64,000 nt of DNA from Bacillota bacterium (GCA_023411395.1 JAEYOV010000068.1:62001-126000), one strand, 5' to 3'. Counted from the first letter of the stretch, positions 44,568 to 53,465 are shown. Translations and numbers: made by a program. The notes: generated from the sequence alone by a model not told the origin.

Positions 44568-44597
44568 AAAGGGACGGGAACAATCTCCCGCCCCTTT
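44568..44597 (+). terminator. Terminator after the GH65 gene
   Basis: Stem AAAGGG-A-CGGGA / TCCCG-C-CCCTTT with a 6-base loop and one A-C mismatch. It lies 10 bases after the GH65 stop; the flanking T tract is short. Confidence 0.65.
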
Positions 44598-44617
44598 GTA
44601 ATCTGGCTCCTGGCGCG

Positions 44618-44797
44618 TTACCGCAAACCATTGCTACGCCTCCATTCATCCAATGTGACCCGTATCGCGTCCATTCTTCTTTCCGCTTCCAATAACGCCC
44701 GTATCATGCGGATATCTTCCGCCTTTCTTATAAAATGCCATTTTTGCCGCGCACGCTTCAGCCAGGCCAGGTTGAAGCGCGCCACATGCTTATGCAT
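44618..44797 (-). CDS. Small basic hypothetical protein
   Basis: A 59-residue reading frame rich in Arg, Lys and Trp, predicted to be mostly helical (KHVARFNLAWLKRARQ, then MIRALLEAERRMDAIRVTLDEWRR). A GGAAGGA site lies upstream of the ATG at 44797. It lies 86 bases after the ArsR/DUF2087 gene on the same strand. I do not recognise the family; it could be a chance frame. Confidence 0.4.
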   Translation of the reverse strand: MHKHVARFNLAWLKRARQKWHFIRKAEDIRMIRALLEAERRMDAIRVTLDEWRRSNGLR

Positions 44798-44883
44798 ACC
44801 TATCCTTCCTCTTTGCGGTGGGAAAACAGCATATATCTCTCTCCTTTTCTGCTTACTTGGATAAACAACGGCGGAGAAAAAAC

Positions 44884-45474
44884 TCAACGCTCTCCCATTT
44901 TATCTTCGTTTGTTCTTGATGTTTTTTCAATTTCCACCCGCCAGTACACGCCATGATCGCGCTCCAGCAGATGCTCGCAGATCAATTCCCTGCGCAAGGT
45001 GCAAAAGTCTTCGTTCACATCCGCGATCAGGATGTTGACCTCTTTTTCCGTATATTTCCTGCCAGGTTGGAACAATTTTGCCAGTTCCTCCAGCACGATG
45101 CGTTTTTTCTTGTGCTGGACGGGCAGGCTCTTCAGCTTCCCATACACAAAAAAACTGTCCAGCACCTTGCGGCGGTATTCTTCCTCCCGCTGCTCCTCCA
45201 CGCTTTTTTCCTTTGCTTCACTTCTCAAAAAGCTCTCGATCGTCTGCTTCAACGCCCCTTCCTTCAGGGCATAGACCGTATAGTACTGCTCTTTTTGGGA
45301 AGTCACCAAGCCAGCCGCCTCCAGCTTTTTCAAGTGGAAGGACACCGTGGAAGGTGATAGCGCCAGCCTTTTTGCAATCAACTCCACATACATCGGCTCC
45401 GCCTGAAGGCCCGAGAGGATTTGCAGCCTGGATTTGTCCGCCAGGCATTTGAACAGCTCCACAGCCTCGGTCAT
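44884..45474 (-). CDS. ArsR-type regulator with C-terminal DUF2087
   Basis: A 196-residue DNA-binding protein. The N-terminal winged helix (about 1-85) has FKCLADKSRLQILSGL and LALSPSTVSFHLKKLEAAGLV, typical of ArsR regulators, without evident metal-binding cysteines in the recognition helix. The C-terminal DUF2087 region includes GRKYTEKEVNILIADVNEDFCTLRRELICEHLLER, a segment found in other transcriptional regulators. It overlaps the upstream coiled-coil gene by four bases. The promoter has paired half-sites, so autoregulation is likely. Confidence 0.88.
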   Translation of the reverse strand: MTEAVELFKCLADKSRLQILSGLQAEPMYVELIAKRLALSPSTVSFHLKKLEAAGLVTSQKEQYYTVYALKEGALKQTIESFLRSEAKEKSVEEQREEEYRRKVLDSFFVYGKLKSLPVQHKKKRIVLEELAKLFQPGRKYTEKEVNILIADVNEDFCTLRRELICEHLLERDHGVYWRVEIEKTSRTNEDKMGER

Positions 45475-45842
45475 TGTCCCTGTCCCCTTTCTCCCATGGT
45501 GTCGCCCAGATGCCGTGCGATCTCCTGAAAAGCCGACAGCTTCATGTCTTCCACGGCAAGCCTTCGCGCGTCGCCAAACTGAACCGCCTGCTTTCTGGCT
45601 TCCATCCAGTTTTGAGGGATGACCGTCAAGTAATAGCGGTACGCCTGCACCGCTTCCTCGCCTTTCTTGCGGGAAGCGGCAAGCATCTTGCGGAAGACAT
45701 CGTACACATTCCGCCGGGCTTTATAAAGGTTGGCTTCGTCCTGACGCTGATCCTCTTGCAGAAAAGCGATCTTGTGCTCCATTTCCGTAATCTTCCCTGA
45801 TAGGAACCGGTCATGGAGATCAAGAATCAATTTCATGTCCAT
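45471..45842 (-). CDS. Helical protein cotranscribed with the ArsR regulator
   Basis: A 123-residue, highly charged, mostly helical protein with a probable coiled coil near residues 12-55. No family recognised. The ATG at 45842 has AAGGAG upstream, and its end overlaps the regulator start by four bases, so it may modulate the regulator or be its main target. It is the first gene after the operator-bearing promoter. Confidence 0.75.
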   Translation of the reverse strand: MDMKLILDLHDRFLSGKITEMEHKIAFLQEDQRQDEANLYKARRNVYDVFRKMLAASRKKGEEAVQAYRYYLTVIPQNWMEARKQAVQFGDARRLAVEDMKLSAFQEIARHLGDTMGERGQGQ

Positions 45843-45865
45843 CAAAATCACTCCTTACATCCGAT

Positions 45866-45907
45866 ATTATACATATCGAAAATAAAGATGTCAATATGTT
45901 TCGATAT
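45866..45907 (-). promoter_or_regulatory. Promoter and paired operator half-sites of the ArsR/DUF2087 operon
   Basis: Minus strand TTGACA, 17 bases, TATAAT (45866-45894), a near-perfect promoter. Inverted half-sites ATATCGAAA (45873-45881) and TTTCGATAT (45899-45907), 17 bases apart, flank the -35; a further CCGATAT lies at 45861. The stretch from 45908 to 46028 shows no gene. Confidence 0.75.
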
Positions 45908-46028
45908 TGGTAGAAATATTATTTTTCCAGATGAGCTGCTTTATTGGCAAACAGAACGGCTCTGCGGCCTTCCGTCAGCCGCCAGCCGTGTATACCTTTT
46001 TTCTCTTATTCTGAAACAAAACATCGGA

Positions 46029-46096
46029 TTTCTCATGGATTTCTCATGAAATTGTCAGCGCATTCTCAAGCAGTGCAGCATGGTTCATGGTATCAT
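46029..46096 (+). promoter_or_regulatory. Four 11-bp direct repeats and promoter of the two-component operon
   Basis: The heptamers TTTCTCA, TTTCTCA, ATTGTCA and ATTCTCA start at 46029, 46040, 46051 and 46062, exactly 11 bases apart. This is the geometry of OmpR/PhoB-family binding boxes. The last box overlaps the -35 position of a TATCAT -10 at 46091-46096, as in activated promoters. It lies 67 bases before the next gene. Confidence 0.65.
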
Positions 46097-46162
46097 GACA
46101 CCATCGGCATTAGATGCTGATCACCAAACAAAAACAAAGAGACCGCAAGGAGGAAACATACC

Positions 46163-46837
46163 ATGGAACGCTATACCATCGAAGACATCGAAATCTTGCG
46201 CCGCAAGAGCGGCATCAGCTATGAAGAGGCCGTCAACCTGCTGGAGTATCACAATGGCAACCTGGCCCGTGCATTGGTAGACCTGGAGCGCAACGGCCGT
46301 ATCAAGCCCCAGGCCGAACAGAAGAAGGCCGCCTGCTGCCCCGGCACCGGTGCCAAAAAGGCTTCCAATTTCTTCAGCCGCCTGTACCGCTTCCGCCTGA
46401 TCGTGAAAAAGGGCAATGTCACCATCATCAACCTGTCGCTGCTCTTCTCCCTGGTCGCGCTGCTTATCAGCCCCCATTTGTTCTTTCTGGGCTTGATCGT
46501 GCTGCTGGTGCTGGGCTACCGTGTCACCTTTGATACAAACAGCGCCGATTTTGCCAGCGACAACCTGGAATCCATGGTGAAAAACGCAGCCCATAACGTG
46601 AAAAGCACCGTAAGCAATCTGGCCAGGGATTTAGGCAGCGCCGAGAAGCAGACTGCTCCCAAGCAGGAGGATGACCGCAGCTTCTATCAGTCCGAACCCA
46701 CCCGGCCCGCTCCCGCCGCCCAAACGCCCCCCGCTCCCCCGGCCCAGACGACGCCTGTGTCCGTGCAGTATCAGGATGACGGCAAGGTTGAAGTCAAGGA
46801 AGATGACGATGGCTACAGCGAGGCCACCATCGAGTAA
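46163..46837 (+). CDS. UBA-like/DUF4342 membrane protein
   Basis: A 224-residue protein. The N-terminal 45 residues (YTIEDIEILRRKSGISYEEAVNLLEYHNGNLARALVDLE) form a UBA-like three-helix segment. A DUF4342-like region follows, with a hydrophobic hairpin near residues 90-120. The C-terminus is a Pro/Ala-rich and then acidic tail. RBS AGGAGGAA. It precedes a response regulator and kinase and is the first gene behind the 11-bp repeats, so it is a likely output or partner of that system. Function unknown. Confidence 0.8.
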   Translation: MERYTIEDIEILRRKSGISYEEAVNLLEYHNGNLARALVDLERNGRIKPQAEQKKAACCPGTGAKKASNFFSRLYRFRLIVKKGNVTIINLSLLFSLVALLISPHLFFLGLIVLLVLGYRVTFDTNSADFASDNLESMVKNAAHNVKSTVSNLARDLGSAEKQTAPKQEDDRSFYQSEPTRPAPAAQTPPAPPAQTTPVSVQYQDDGKVEVKEDDDGYSEATIE

Positions 46838-46873
46838 ATGTTTTTCATGGATACAAGGCAATGCATTTGCCTC

Positions 46874-46903
46874 CGCCGTCCGCAGTTTCGCCCTGCGGCG
46901 GCG
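46874..46903. other. GC-rich hairpin between the DUF4342 gene and the response regulator
   Basis: Stem CGCCG-t-CCGCAG / CTGCGG-CGGCG with a 7-base loop and no T-run. It may lower read-through or set the RNA 3' end of the first gene. Confidence 0.5.
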
Positions 46904-46937
46904 TACACTTTCCATCATAGGCTGCCGGAAGCTTTTG

Positions 46938-46946
46938 TGATATAAT
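46938..46946 (+). promoter_or_regulatory. Extended -10 upstream of the response regulator
   Basis: TGATATAAT, a perfect -10 hexamer with a TGn extension, 35 bases before the regulator start. It suggests a second promoter for regulator and kinase. Confidence 0.5.
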
Positions 46947-46981
46947 ATTTTTATGATTTTTCTCCGGAAAGGATGGCTCCC

Positions 46982-47668
46982 ATGCCCAAGATCATGATTA
47001 TTGAGGATGAACAGAAAATCGCACGCTTCCTGGAGCTGGAGCTCAAACATGAAGGCTACGAGGTACGCACAGCTTTTGACGGACGGACCGGTCTGGAAAC
47101 ATGCGAAAGCTGGCAGCCGGACCTGCTCATCCTGGACCTGATGCTCCCGGAGCTGTCCGGCATCGAGGTCTGCCGCCGCTTGAGGCATAGCAGCGATCTG
47201 CCCATCATCATGCTTACCGCCAAGGATGATGTCAGTGACAAGGTGATGGGTCTGGATATGGGCGCCGACGACTATATGACCAAGCCCTTTGCCATTGAGG
47301 AATTGCTTGCCCGCATCCGCGTGGGCCTGAAAAAGCACCGGGCCGGGCACAACAGCGCTCCTTCCTCCCTAAGCGTAGGCAAGCTGAAGGTGGATCCCGC
47401 CAGCTACAGCGCATCCTTTGACGGGGAGCCGCTTGGGCTTACAAAAAAGGAGTTCGACCTTCTGCGCTGCCTGATGGAGCATGCCGGCACGGCCATGAGC
47501 CGGGATGTGCTGCTCAACGATGTATGGGGCTATGAGTACGCCGGGGAAACAAACATTGTGGATGTCTATATCCGCTACCTGCGCCAGAAGATTGATGACC
47601 GATACCACGTGAAGTGTATACAAACCATTCGTGCCGTGGGGTATATGTTCCAATATGAAGACAAATAG
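46982..47668 (+). CDS. OmpR/PhoB-family response regulator
   Basis: A 228-residue regulator: receiver domain (about 1-118) with the acidic pair near Glu8-Asp9, phospho-acceptor Asp52, the Thr in LTAKDD and the Lys in TKPFAIEELLARI. The C-terminal winged helix (about 130-226) has LTKKEFDLLRCLMEHAG and VDVYIRYLRQKID. The ATG at 46982 is favoured since GGAAAGG is 9 bases upstream; the ATG at 46973 directly abuts it. It overlaps the kinase gene. Confidence 0.95.
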   Translation: MPKIMIIEDEQKIARFLELELKHEGYEVRTAFDGRTGLETCESWQPDLLILDLMLPELSGIEVCRRLRHSSDLPIIMLTAKDDVSDKVMGLDMGADDYMTKPFAIEELLARIRVGLKKHRAGHNSAPSSLSVGKLKVDPASYSASFDGEPLGLTKKEFDLLRCLMEHAGTAMSRDVLLNDVWGYEYAGETNIVDVYIRYLRQKIDDRYHVKCIQTIRAVGYMFQYEDK

Positions 47669-49097
47669 CAAAAACAAACAAAAAAGGCGTCCGCGCCCGC
47701 ATACCGGGGAAAGGGGCATCAACCGCGTCAGCAGCGGTATTCATGGACGCCTGTCAGCCTTGATGAGCAATCTGCGCTTTTCCCTTACGCTGCGAATCGC
47801 CATCCATTACGCGTGGCAGCTTTTGCGTACCACGCTGCCGCTGATTCTTTTGATGACGGTGGTTTTCGCCGCGGCCCAGGCGCCGGGCATCCTGCGTACC
47901 ATGAACCGGCTTTCCACCCTCACGCCGGAGAATGGTGAAAGTTTCACAGCATTGCAGGTCATGGATCGTACCGCCACCGCGCAGATCACGCGGGAAATTG
48001 TCCCCTCGGAAGGATTCAGCCGGACGGGCTATATGCTTCAAAAGGCATTTTCCAGCGATTTGTTCCGCTGGCCGCCCGTTCTCCATTTGGCACGTCCCGT
48101 CGCAAACGGCACATTGACCGTATCCTATGACCTTCGGGAACGGCTGGAAGTATGGCTGTACCTTTCTTGCGGGCTTGTGTTCTGCGATCTGTGGCGTGTA
48201 TGGCGGTTTTTGCGCAAGCGAAACAGGCTGAACAGAACAGTATTGAAGCCGCTCCGGGAAATCGCCGATCTGGCCGCGACACTCAGCGCCAATAACCTGT
48301 CCAACCGCATCAATATTGCCGGCACGAAAAACGAGCTTAAGGACCTGGCGGTGGTCATCAACAGCATGCTGGACAGAATCGAACTGAGTTACAACAGCCA
48401 GAAGCAGTTTGTAAGCGACGCCTCCCATGAGCTTCGTACACCCATTTCCGTTTTACAGGGATATATCAACATGCTGGACCGCTGGGGCAAGGAAGATAAG
48501 GCCGTGCTGGAGGAAGGCATTGCTGCCATCGCCCAGGAAACCGCCTGCATGAAGGAACTGGTAGAAAGTTTGCTGTTCCTGGCCCGGCACGATAAAAAGA
48601 CGCTGCTGCTGGAAATGGAATCCTTCGACCCGTCGGAGGTGGTGGCCGCGCTGCACCGGGAGGCCAAGATGCTTTCCCCCGGCCATACCTTCCTTCTTTC
48701 CCCCATGGAGCATTGTGAGATCACAGCCGACAAAAACATGCTCAAGCAAGTGATGCGGGTCCTGTGCGACAACGCGGTGAAATATACGCCCCCGGGCGGC
48801 ACCATCACCCTTGGCGTAAAAAAGACGATGGAAGGCTGCATGCTCTCCGTCACCGATACGGGCTCGGGCATCGCCGCGGAGGATTTGCCGAAAATTTTCG
48901 ACCGGTTCTACCGGGCCGACAGAGTCCGCAAGTCAAGCACCAGCGGGCATGGGCTGGGGCTTTCCATTGCCAGGATCATCGTCATCGCCCATGGCGGGCG
49001 TATTACCGTACGCTCCAAGCTGGGCGCCGGCACCACGTTCCATGTCCATCTGCCGGAGAACAAGGAAAAGGCCGCGTTTTCGGAATTTGTATCCTGA
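47655..49097 (+). CDS. Sensor histidine kinase
   Basis: A 480-residue membrane kinase. Two membrane segments (about 56-78 and 163-183) bracket an extracytoplasmic domain of about 85 residues. A HAMP-like linker follows, then the HisKA motif SDASHELRTP with His258, and the ATPase domain with the N box (LCDNAVKYTPPGG), DTGSGI and GHGLGLSIA. The ATG overlaps the regulator stop. The sensed signal is unknown. Confidence 0.95.
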   Translation: MKTNSKNKQKRRPRPHTGERGINRVSSGIHGRLSALMSNLRFSLTLRIAIHYAWQLLRTTLPLILLMTVVFAAAQAPGILRTMNRLSTLTPENGESFTALQVMDRTATAQITREIVPSEGFSRTGYMLQKAFSSDLFRWPPVLHLARPVANGTLTVSYDLRERLEVWLYLSCGLVFCDLWRVWRFLRKRNRLNRTVLKPLREIADLAATLSANNLSNRINIAGTKNELKDLAVVINSMLDRIELSYNSQKQFVSDASHELRTPISVLQGYINMLDRWGKEDKAVLEEGIAAIAQETACMKELVESLLFLARHDKKTLLLEMESFDPSEVVAALHREAKMLSPGHTFLLSPMEHCEITADKNMLKQVMRVLCDNAVKYTPPGGTITLGVKKTMEGCMLSVTDTGSGIAAEDLPKIFDRFYRADRVRKSSTSGHGLGLSIARIIVIAHGGRITVRSKLGAGTTFHVHLPENKEKAAFSEFVS

Positions 49098-49157
49098 TAT
49101 GCCTGTCCATTCAACAAACGCCCCTCTTGCGGTATGTTCGCAGGAGAGGCGGCTTCA

Positions 49158-49188
49158 AAGGAAAGGAAATGCTCCTTTCCTTATTTTT
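49158..49188 (+). terminator. Terminator after the histidine kinase gene
   Basis: 10-bp stem AAGGAAAGGA / TCCTTTCCTT with an AATGC loop, followed by ATTTTT. It overlaps the end of the convergent peptidase gene by eight bases. Confidence 0.8.
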
Positions 49189-49846
49189 GTATCCCTGTTT
49201 CATGCAGCAGATTGAAATCCCTGGGCAGGCCGGCCGGCACCCAGAACATGGCGTAATGGATGCCCTGGCCGGTCAGCACGCCATCCTTATTGACTACATC
49301 GGCGATGACTTCGCTCTGCTTGACGATTTCCCGCACGTGATCCCGCACCTTTTCCGCCGCGCTTTCGGAATAGCTGTCAATGGCCAGGTATTGCTTTTCC
49401 CCATCCATGATGTGGCTGTCCACCAAAGCCACGATATGGCCCACCCGGAGGTTGCACAGGGAAACGCCTTTCTTTTTAGAGATATGCTCCCACAGTGTGT
49501 CCAAGTCGTTGCGCAGCCCATCTTCCTCATAGCGGAAGCCCATCTTCCCCGCTTCTCCATGGACCATCAGGGCATGGAGAAGCTCCGGGCGGTCGGTGCC
49601 GTCGTCTCCCCTGCCTCCCTTTTGCCGGGCGAAATCCGACAGCTTTTCCGGATCAAGGCGGATGCCGTGCATCCACTCCACGGCGTGGCACAGGGCGAAA
49701 ATGCCGCAGCCCGCGCTGGAGAGCGTTGCGCCGGGGGCGGTGACATGGTCGTATGGATAAGACCAGCCCTTGTCGCGCTGGTTCAAAAAGCGCAAAGTGC
49801 GGCCTTCAAATGCAATTTCCTTTTCGGTGCCCGTCTTTTGCAGCAT
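49181..49846 (-). CDS. C39-like cysteine peptidase domain protein
   Basis: A 221-residue protein with features of papain-like C39-type peptidases: a Gln in FLNQRD that could form the oxyanion hole, Cys in TLSSAGCGIFALCHAVEW, His in GHIVALVDS and a following Asp in LAIDSYS. No signal peptide or export domain is visible. It may be an intracellular peptidase or a pseudoenzyme. It precedes the ABC exporter genes in the same direction but lies downstream of them. Confidence 0.65.
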   Translation of the reverse strand: MLQKTGTEKEIAFEGRTLRFLNQRDKGWSYPYDHVTAPGATLSSAGCGIFALCHAVEWMHGIRLDPEKLSDFARQKGGRGDDGTDRPELLHALMVHGEAGKMGFRYEEDGLRNDLDTLWEHISKKKGVSLCNLRVGHIVALVDSHIMDGEKQYLAIDSYSESAAEKVRDHVREIVKQSEVIADVVNKDGVLTGQGIHYAMFWVPAGLPRDFNLLHETGIQK

Positions 49847-49867
49847 GATATTCCACCCTCCGTTCTC

Positions 49868-51604
49868 TTAGGCAAACTGGGCATCATAGAGCTTGCGGTA
49901 AAACCCCTGCCTGGCCATTAACGATTCGTGGGTACCCGTTTCCACAATGTTGCCGTCCTTCACCACCAGGATGAGATCAGCGTTTTGGATGGTTGAAAGC
50001 CTGTGGGCGATGACAAAGCAGGTCTTGTTCTGCATCAGCGCACGCATGGCCTGCTGGATCTTCACCTCCGTGCGCGTATCCACGTTGGAGGTAGCTTCGT
50101 CCAGAATCAGCATGGGCGCTTCCATCAGCATGGCCCTGGCAATGGTCAAAAGCTGTTTTTGACCTTTGGAGATATTGGCGCCGTCGTCGGTGATCAGCGT
50201 ATCGTACCCCTTGGGCAGGCGCTTGATGTAGGAGTGGATGCGGGCCGCCTTGGCCGCCGCCTCCACCTCCTCCCGGGTGGCATCCTTTTTGGCGTAGGCG
50301 ATGTTCTCAAAAATCGAACCGTGGAAAAGCCAGGTATCCTGCAATACCATGGCGTAGCTGCGCCGGAGGCTGCGGCGCGTAACGTTCTCCACGCCGCAGC
50401 CGTCCACCGTGATGCAGCCATCCCCCACGTCATAAAAACGCATCAGCAGATTGATGATGGTCGTCTTGCCTGCGCCGGTGGGGCCGACGATGGCAATCAG
50501 GCTACCGGGCTTGGCATGAAAGCTGCAATGCTGCAAAATGGGCTTGCCTTCCTCGTAGCCAAAGGACACATCCTCCGCCTTCACGTCCCCTGAAACCTGG
50601 ACAAGGTCTTTGGCATCGGGCTTATCCGGTGCTTCCAGCGGTTCCTCCAGCAGGCGGAACACGCGCTCCGCCGCAGCCAGCGCCGACTGGAATTCCCCGA
50701 TGATGTTGGCCATTTCATTGATAGGCCCGGAAAACTTGCGGGAATAGAGCACAAAGGAAGAAATATTCCCCAGCGTCATCGCGCCGTTCATGTACAGGAT
50801 GGCCCCGAACACGCTGATCAGGGAAAGCGATATGTTGTTGATGAAGTTCACGCTTGGCCCGCCCATGCTGCCATAGTATTCGGCCTTGTAATAAGCTTCC
50901 ACCGTTTCATCGTTCTTGAGGCCCACGCGCTTGATGGTATTCTCCTCCTGGTGGTAAGCCTTGAGGGTTTTCTGCCCGGTGATGATCTCCTCCACCAGCC
51001 CGTTGAGTTCCCCCAGTTTCCTGGACCGGGCACGGAACAGCGGCCTGGTATGACCAACGATGAAGCGGGTTAGCAGCATCGACATGGGGATGGTAACCAC
51101 AAATACCAGTACCAGGACGGGCGACAGCGCAAGCATCATGGCAAGGGAGCCCACCACGGTGATTAACCCGGTGAATATCTGCACCAGGTCATTGGAGAGG
51201 GATGTATTGATGGTATCGATGTCGTAGGAGATTTTGCTGATGATGTCGCCGCTTTGGTGGGTGTCAAAATAACCTACCGGCATATCGGAAAGACGCTCAA
51301 ACACATCCTTGCGCATCTGGTAGATGACGTTGCGGCTGATGGCGATCATGAGCACCGACAGCGCGTAGCTCAGCACCGATGATATGGCATAGAACAGGAT
51401 CATTTGAAATACCAGCGACAGGATGCCCTGAAAATCCACTTTCCCCGTGCCCGGCTCGATCAGGTCAATGGCAAAGCCCGAAAGCCTGGGACCCAAAAGC
51501 GCCAGATAGTTGCCGCCCAGGGACAACGCGGCAGCCAGCAGCAGCAGCCATTTGTACTGATACAGATAGCGGCCCAGGCGGCGATAGACCGTTTTTTTAC
51601 CCAC
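49868..51604 (-). CDS. ABC exporter half-transporter, canonical Walker B subunit
   Basis: A 578-residue half-transporter: six membrane helices (about 1-310) and a nucleotide-binding domain with Walker A GPTGAGKTT, signature ISKGQ instead of LSGGQ, and Walker B LILDEATSNVD with the catalytic Glu. With the partner gene upstream it forms a heterodimer; its degenerate signature pairs with the partner's Walker B that lacks the Glu. The start is GTG at 51604, overlapping the partner gene by eight bases, with GGGGGGT upstream. Substrate (lipid, peptide or drug) unknown. Confidence 0.93.
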   Translation of the reverse strand: MGKKTVYRRLGRYLYQYKWLLLLAAALSLGGNYLALLGPRLSGFAIDLIEPGTGKVDFQGILSLVFQMILFYAISSVLSYALSVLMIAISRNVIYQMRKDVFERLSDMPVGYFDTHQSGDIISKISYDIDTINTSLSNDLVQIFTGLITVVGSLAMMLALSPVLVLVFVVTIPMSMLLTRFIVGHTRPLFRARSRKLGELNGLVEEIITGQKTLKAYHQEENTIKRVGLKNDETVEAYYKAEYYGSMGGPSVNFINNISLSLISVFGAILYMNGAMTLGNISSFVLYSRKFSGPINEMANIIGEFQSALAAAERVFRLLEEPLEAPDKPDAKDLVQVSGDVKAEDVSFGYEEGKPILQHCSFHAKPGSLIAIVGPTGAGKTTIINLLMRFYDVGDGCITVDGCGVENVTRRSLRRSYAMVLQDTWLFHGSIFENIAYAKKDATREEVEAAAKAARIHSYIKRLPKGYDTLITDDGANISKGQKQLLTIARAMLMEAPMLILDEATSNVDTRTEVKIQQAMRALMQNKTCFVIAHRLSTIQNADLILVVKDGNIVETGTHESLMARQGFYRKLYDAQFA

Positions 51605-53312
51605 GATCCGCACCCCCCATCTGGATGCGTTCAATTTCCTGGTACAATTCGCAGCTTTCCATCAATTCCGCGTGTGTGCCGTAGCCCACCATTTTCCCAT
51701 CGTCCAATACAAGGATATGGTCACAGCGCATAACCGTGGAAACGCGCTGGGCGATCAAAATAGTGGTGGTGCGGCTGTAATGGGTGCGGATATCGCTGCG
51801 CAATGACGCATCCGTCTTGTAGTCCAGGGCGCTGGAGGAGTCGTCCAGGATCAGGATCTCCGGGTCTCCCGCCAGGGCGCGGGCGATCAGTATCCGCTGC
51901 TTTTGCCCGCCGGACAGGTTGGCGCCTTTGATGTTCAGTTCTGATCCATACCCTTCCTTGTCGGCAATGAAATCCGCCGCCTGGGCATACAGGGCTGCCT
52001 TTTCCAGCGCATCTTTGCCAATGGGCCGGCCCAGGCGGATGTTTTCCTCTATGGTATCCTCAAACAGCATGTCATTCTGAAAGACCACACCGAATTTCTC
52101 CCTAAGCTCACCGGGGTCAAATTCCTGTATATTCCTGCCGCCGATACGGATTTGCCCTTGATCCACGTCGTAAAACCGCAAAAGGAGCTGTGCGATGGTT
52201 GATTTGCCCGCGCCGGTAGGCCCGATGATGCCCAGCGTTTCCCCGCGCCTTACGGAAAAGGAAATGTCTGTCAGGTTATCCTCCTTCTTGTTATAGGAGA
52301 AGGAGACGTGATCGAACACCACAAGACCGTCATTTGCAGGCACCTGCGTCTCAGGCTTAACGGTCATTTCCTCCGGCACGGCCATTACCTCCGCAATCCG
52401 GTTGGCGGAAGCACTGGCCTTGGAATATATGGTAAAAATGCGGGTGACCATCATCACGGCGTTCAGTATGATGGTGAAGTATGACAAAAAGGCAACAATC
52501 TTGCCGACTTCCCCCACCCCGCTGTTGACCCGCACCGCGCCCACCAGTACCACCAAGGTCAGCCCCACGTTCAAAAGCAGGTTCATGGCCGGGCTGATGC
52601 CCGCCATGGTCATGCTGGCTTTCCTTTCCGCCTGGATCACCTGCTTGTTGACACCGTCAAAATGCTTCTTTTCATCCTCCGTTTTGGACAGCGCCTTGAT
52701 TACACGGATGCCGGCGGCGTTTTCACGCACCACCCGCACCATGTTGTCCAGCGCCTCCTGGGACAGGCGGAACAGGGGCACGCCCTTTCGGGAAATGAAA
52801 ATGGTGATGATCACAATAAAGGGCAGCGCGGATATAAGCACCAGCGTCAATACCGGATCCAGCGTAAGCGTGACCAGGATGCCGCCGATCAGCAGGATGG
52901 GCGCGCGGATGCCCAGGCGCTGCATCATGCCCACCATTTGATGGATATTGTAAGTATCGGATGTCATGCGGGAAATGAGGGATGGGATGGTGAATTGGTC
53001 CACCTGACGGTTGGTCAGATAAGCGATTTTGCGAAACAGGTCATAACGGATGCGGCGTGTCGTATCCCTGGCCACGGCGGAAGCCATGCGGTTGGCCAGG
53101 ATATTGGTGACCACCGCAATGACAGAGCAGACAAGCATTACTACGCCCCACCAGATCACAGGGCCGATCATCCCCAAGGGAATTACGTTGTCAATGACAT
53201 AAGCCAATATCCAGGGGAGGCACAGGTCCATGATGGTGCCGGTGAATTTGATAAGAAAACCCAATAACATTCTGGGCACATATGGGCGCAGGTACAGGAA
53301 AACGTGCTTCAA
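51597..53312 (-). CDS. ABC exporter half-transporter, degenerate Walker B subunit
   Basis: A 571-residue half-transporter with six membrane helices and a nucleotide-binding domain: Walker A GPTGAGKST, canonical LSGGQKQR, and Walker B LILDDSSSALD in which the catalytic Glu is Asp. This is the mark of the non-catalytic half of heterodimeric exporters such as TM287/288, LmrCD and BmrCD. It is the first gene of the pair. Confidence 0.95.
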   Translation of the reverse strand: MKHVFLYLRPYVPRMLLGFLIKFTGTIMDLCLPWILAYVIDNVIPLGMIGPVIWWGVVMLVCSVIAVVTNILANRMASAVARDTTRRIRYDLFRKIAYLTNRQVDQFTIPSLISRMTSDTYNIHQMVGMMQRLGIRAPILLIGGILVTLTLDPVLTLVLISALPFIVIITIFISRKGVPLFRLSQEALDNMVRVVRENAAGIRVIKALSKTEDEKKHFDGVNKQVIQAERKASMTMAGISPAMNLLLNVGLTLVVLVGAVRVNSGVGEVGKIVAFLSYFTIILNAVMMVTRIFTIYSKASASANRIAEVMAVPEEMTVKPETQVPANDGLVVFDHVSFSYNKKEDNLTDISFSVRRGETLGIIGPTGAGKSTIAQLLLRFYDVDQGQIRIGGRNIQEFDPGELREKFGVVFQNDMLFEDTIEENIRLGRPIGKDALEKAALYAQAADFIADKEGYGSELNIKGANLSGGQKQRILIARALAGDPEILILDDSSSALDYKTDASLRSDIRTHYSRTTTILIAQRVSTVMRCDHILVLDDGKMVGYGTHAELMESCELYQEIERIQMGGADRG

Positions 53313-53438
53313 GACTTACCCTTCTTCTCTTGGACATCATATTAAGAACTATACGCTAGTGTACAGGAATTCAACCCTGTTTTCAAGGTGATCGATGGAA
53401 AAAAGACAGAAAGAATGCCTGGTACACCTAAAGCCGAC

Positions 53439-53465
53439 AAAAAAAGCGCCCATATGAAAGGGCGC
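53439..53465 (-). terminator. Terminator after the SulP gene
   Basis: Stem GCGCCC / GGGCGC with an 8-base loop followed by TTTTTTT on the minus strand, 8 bases after the stop. Confidence 0.85.
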
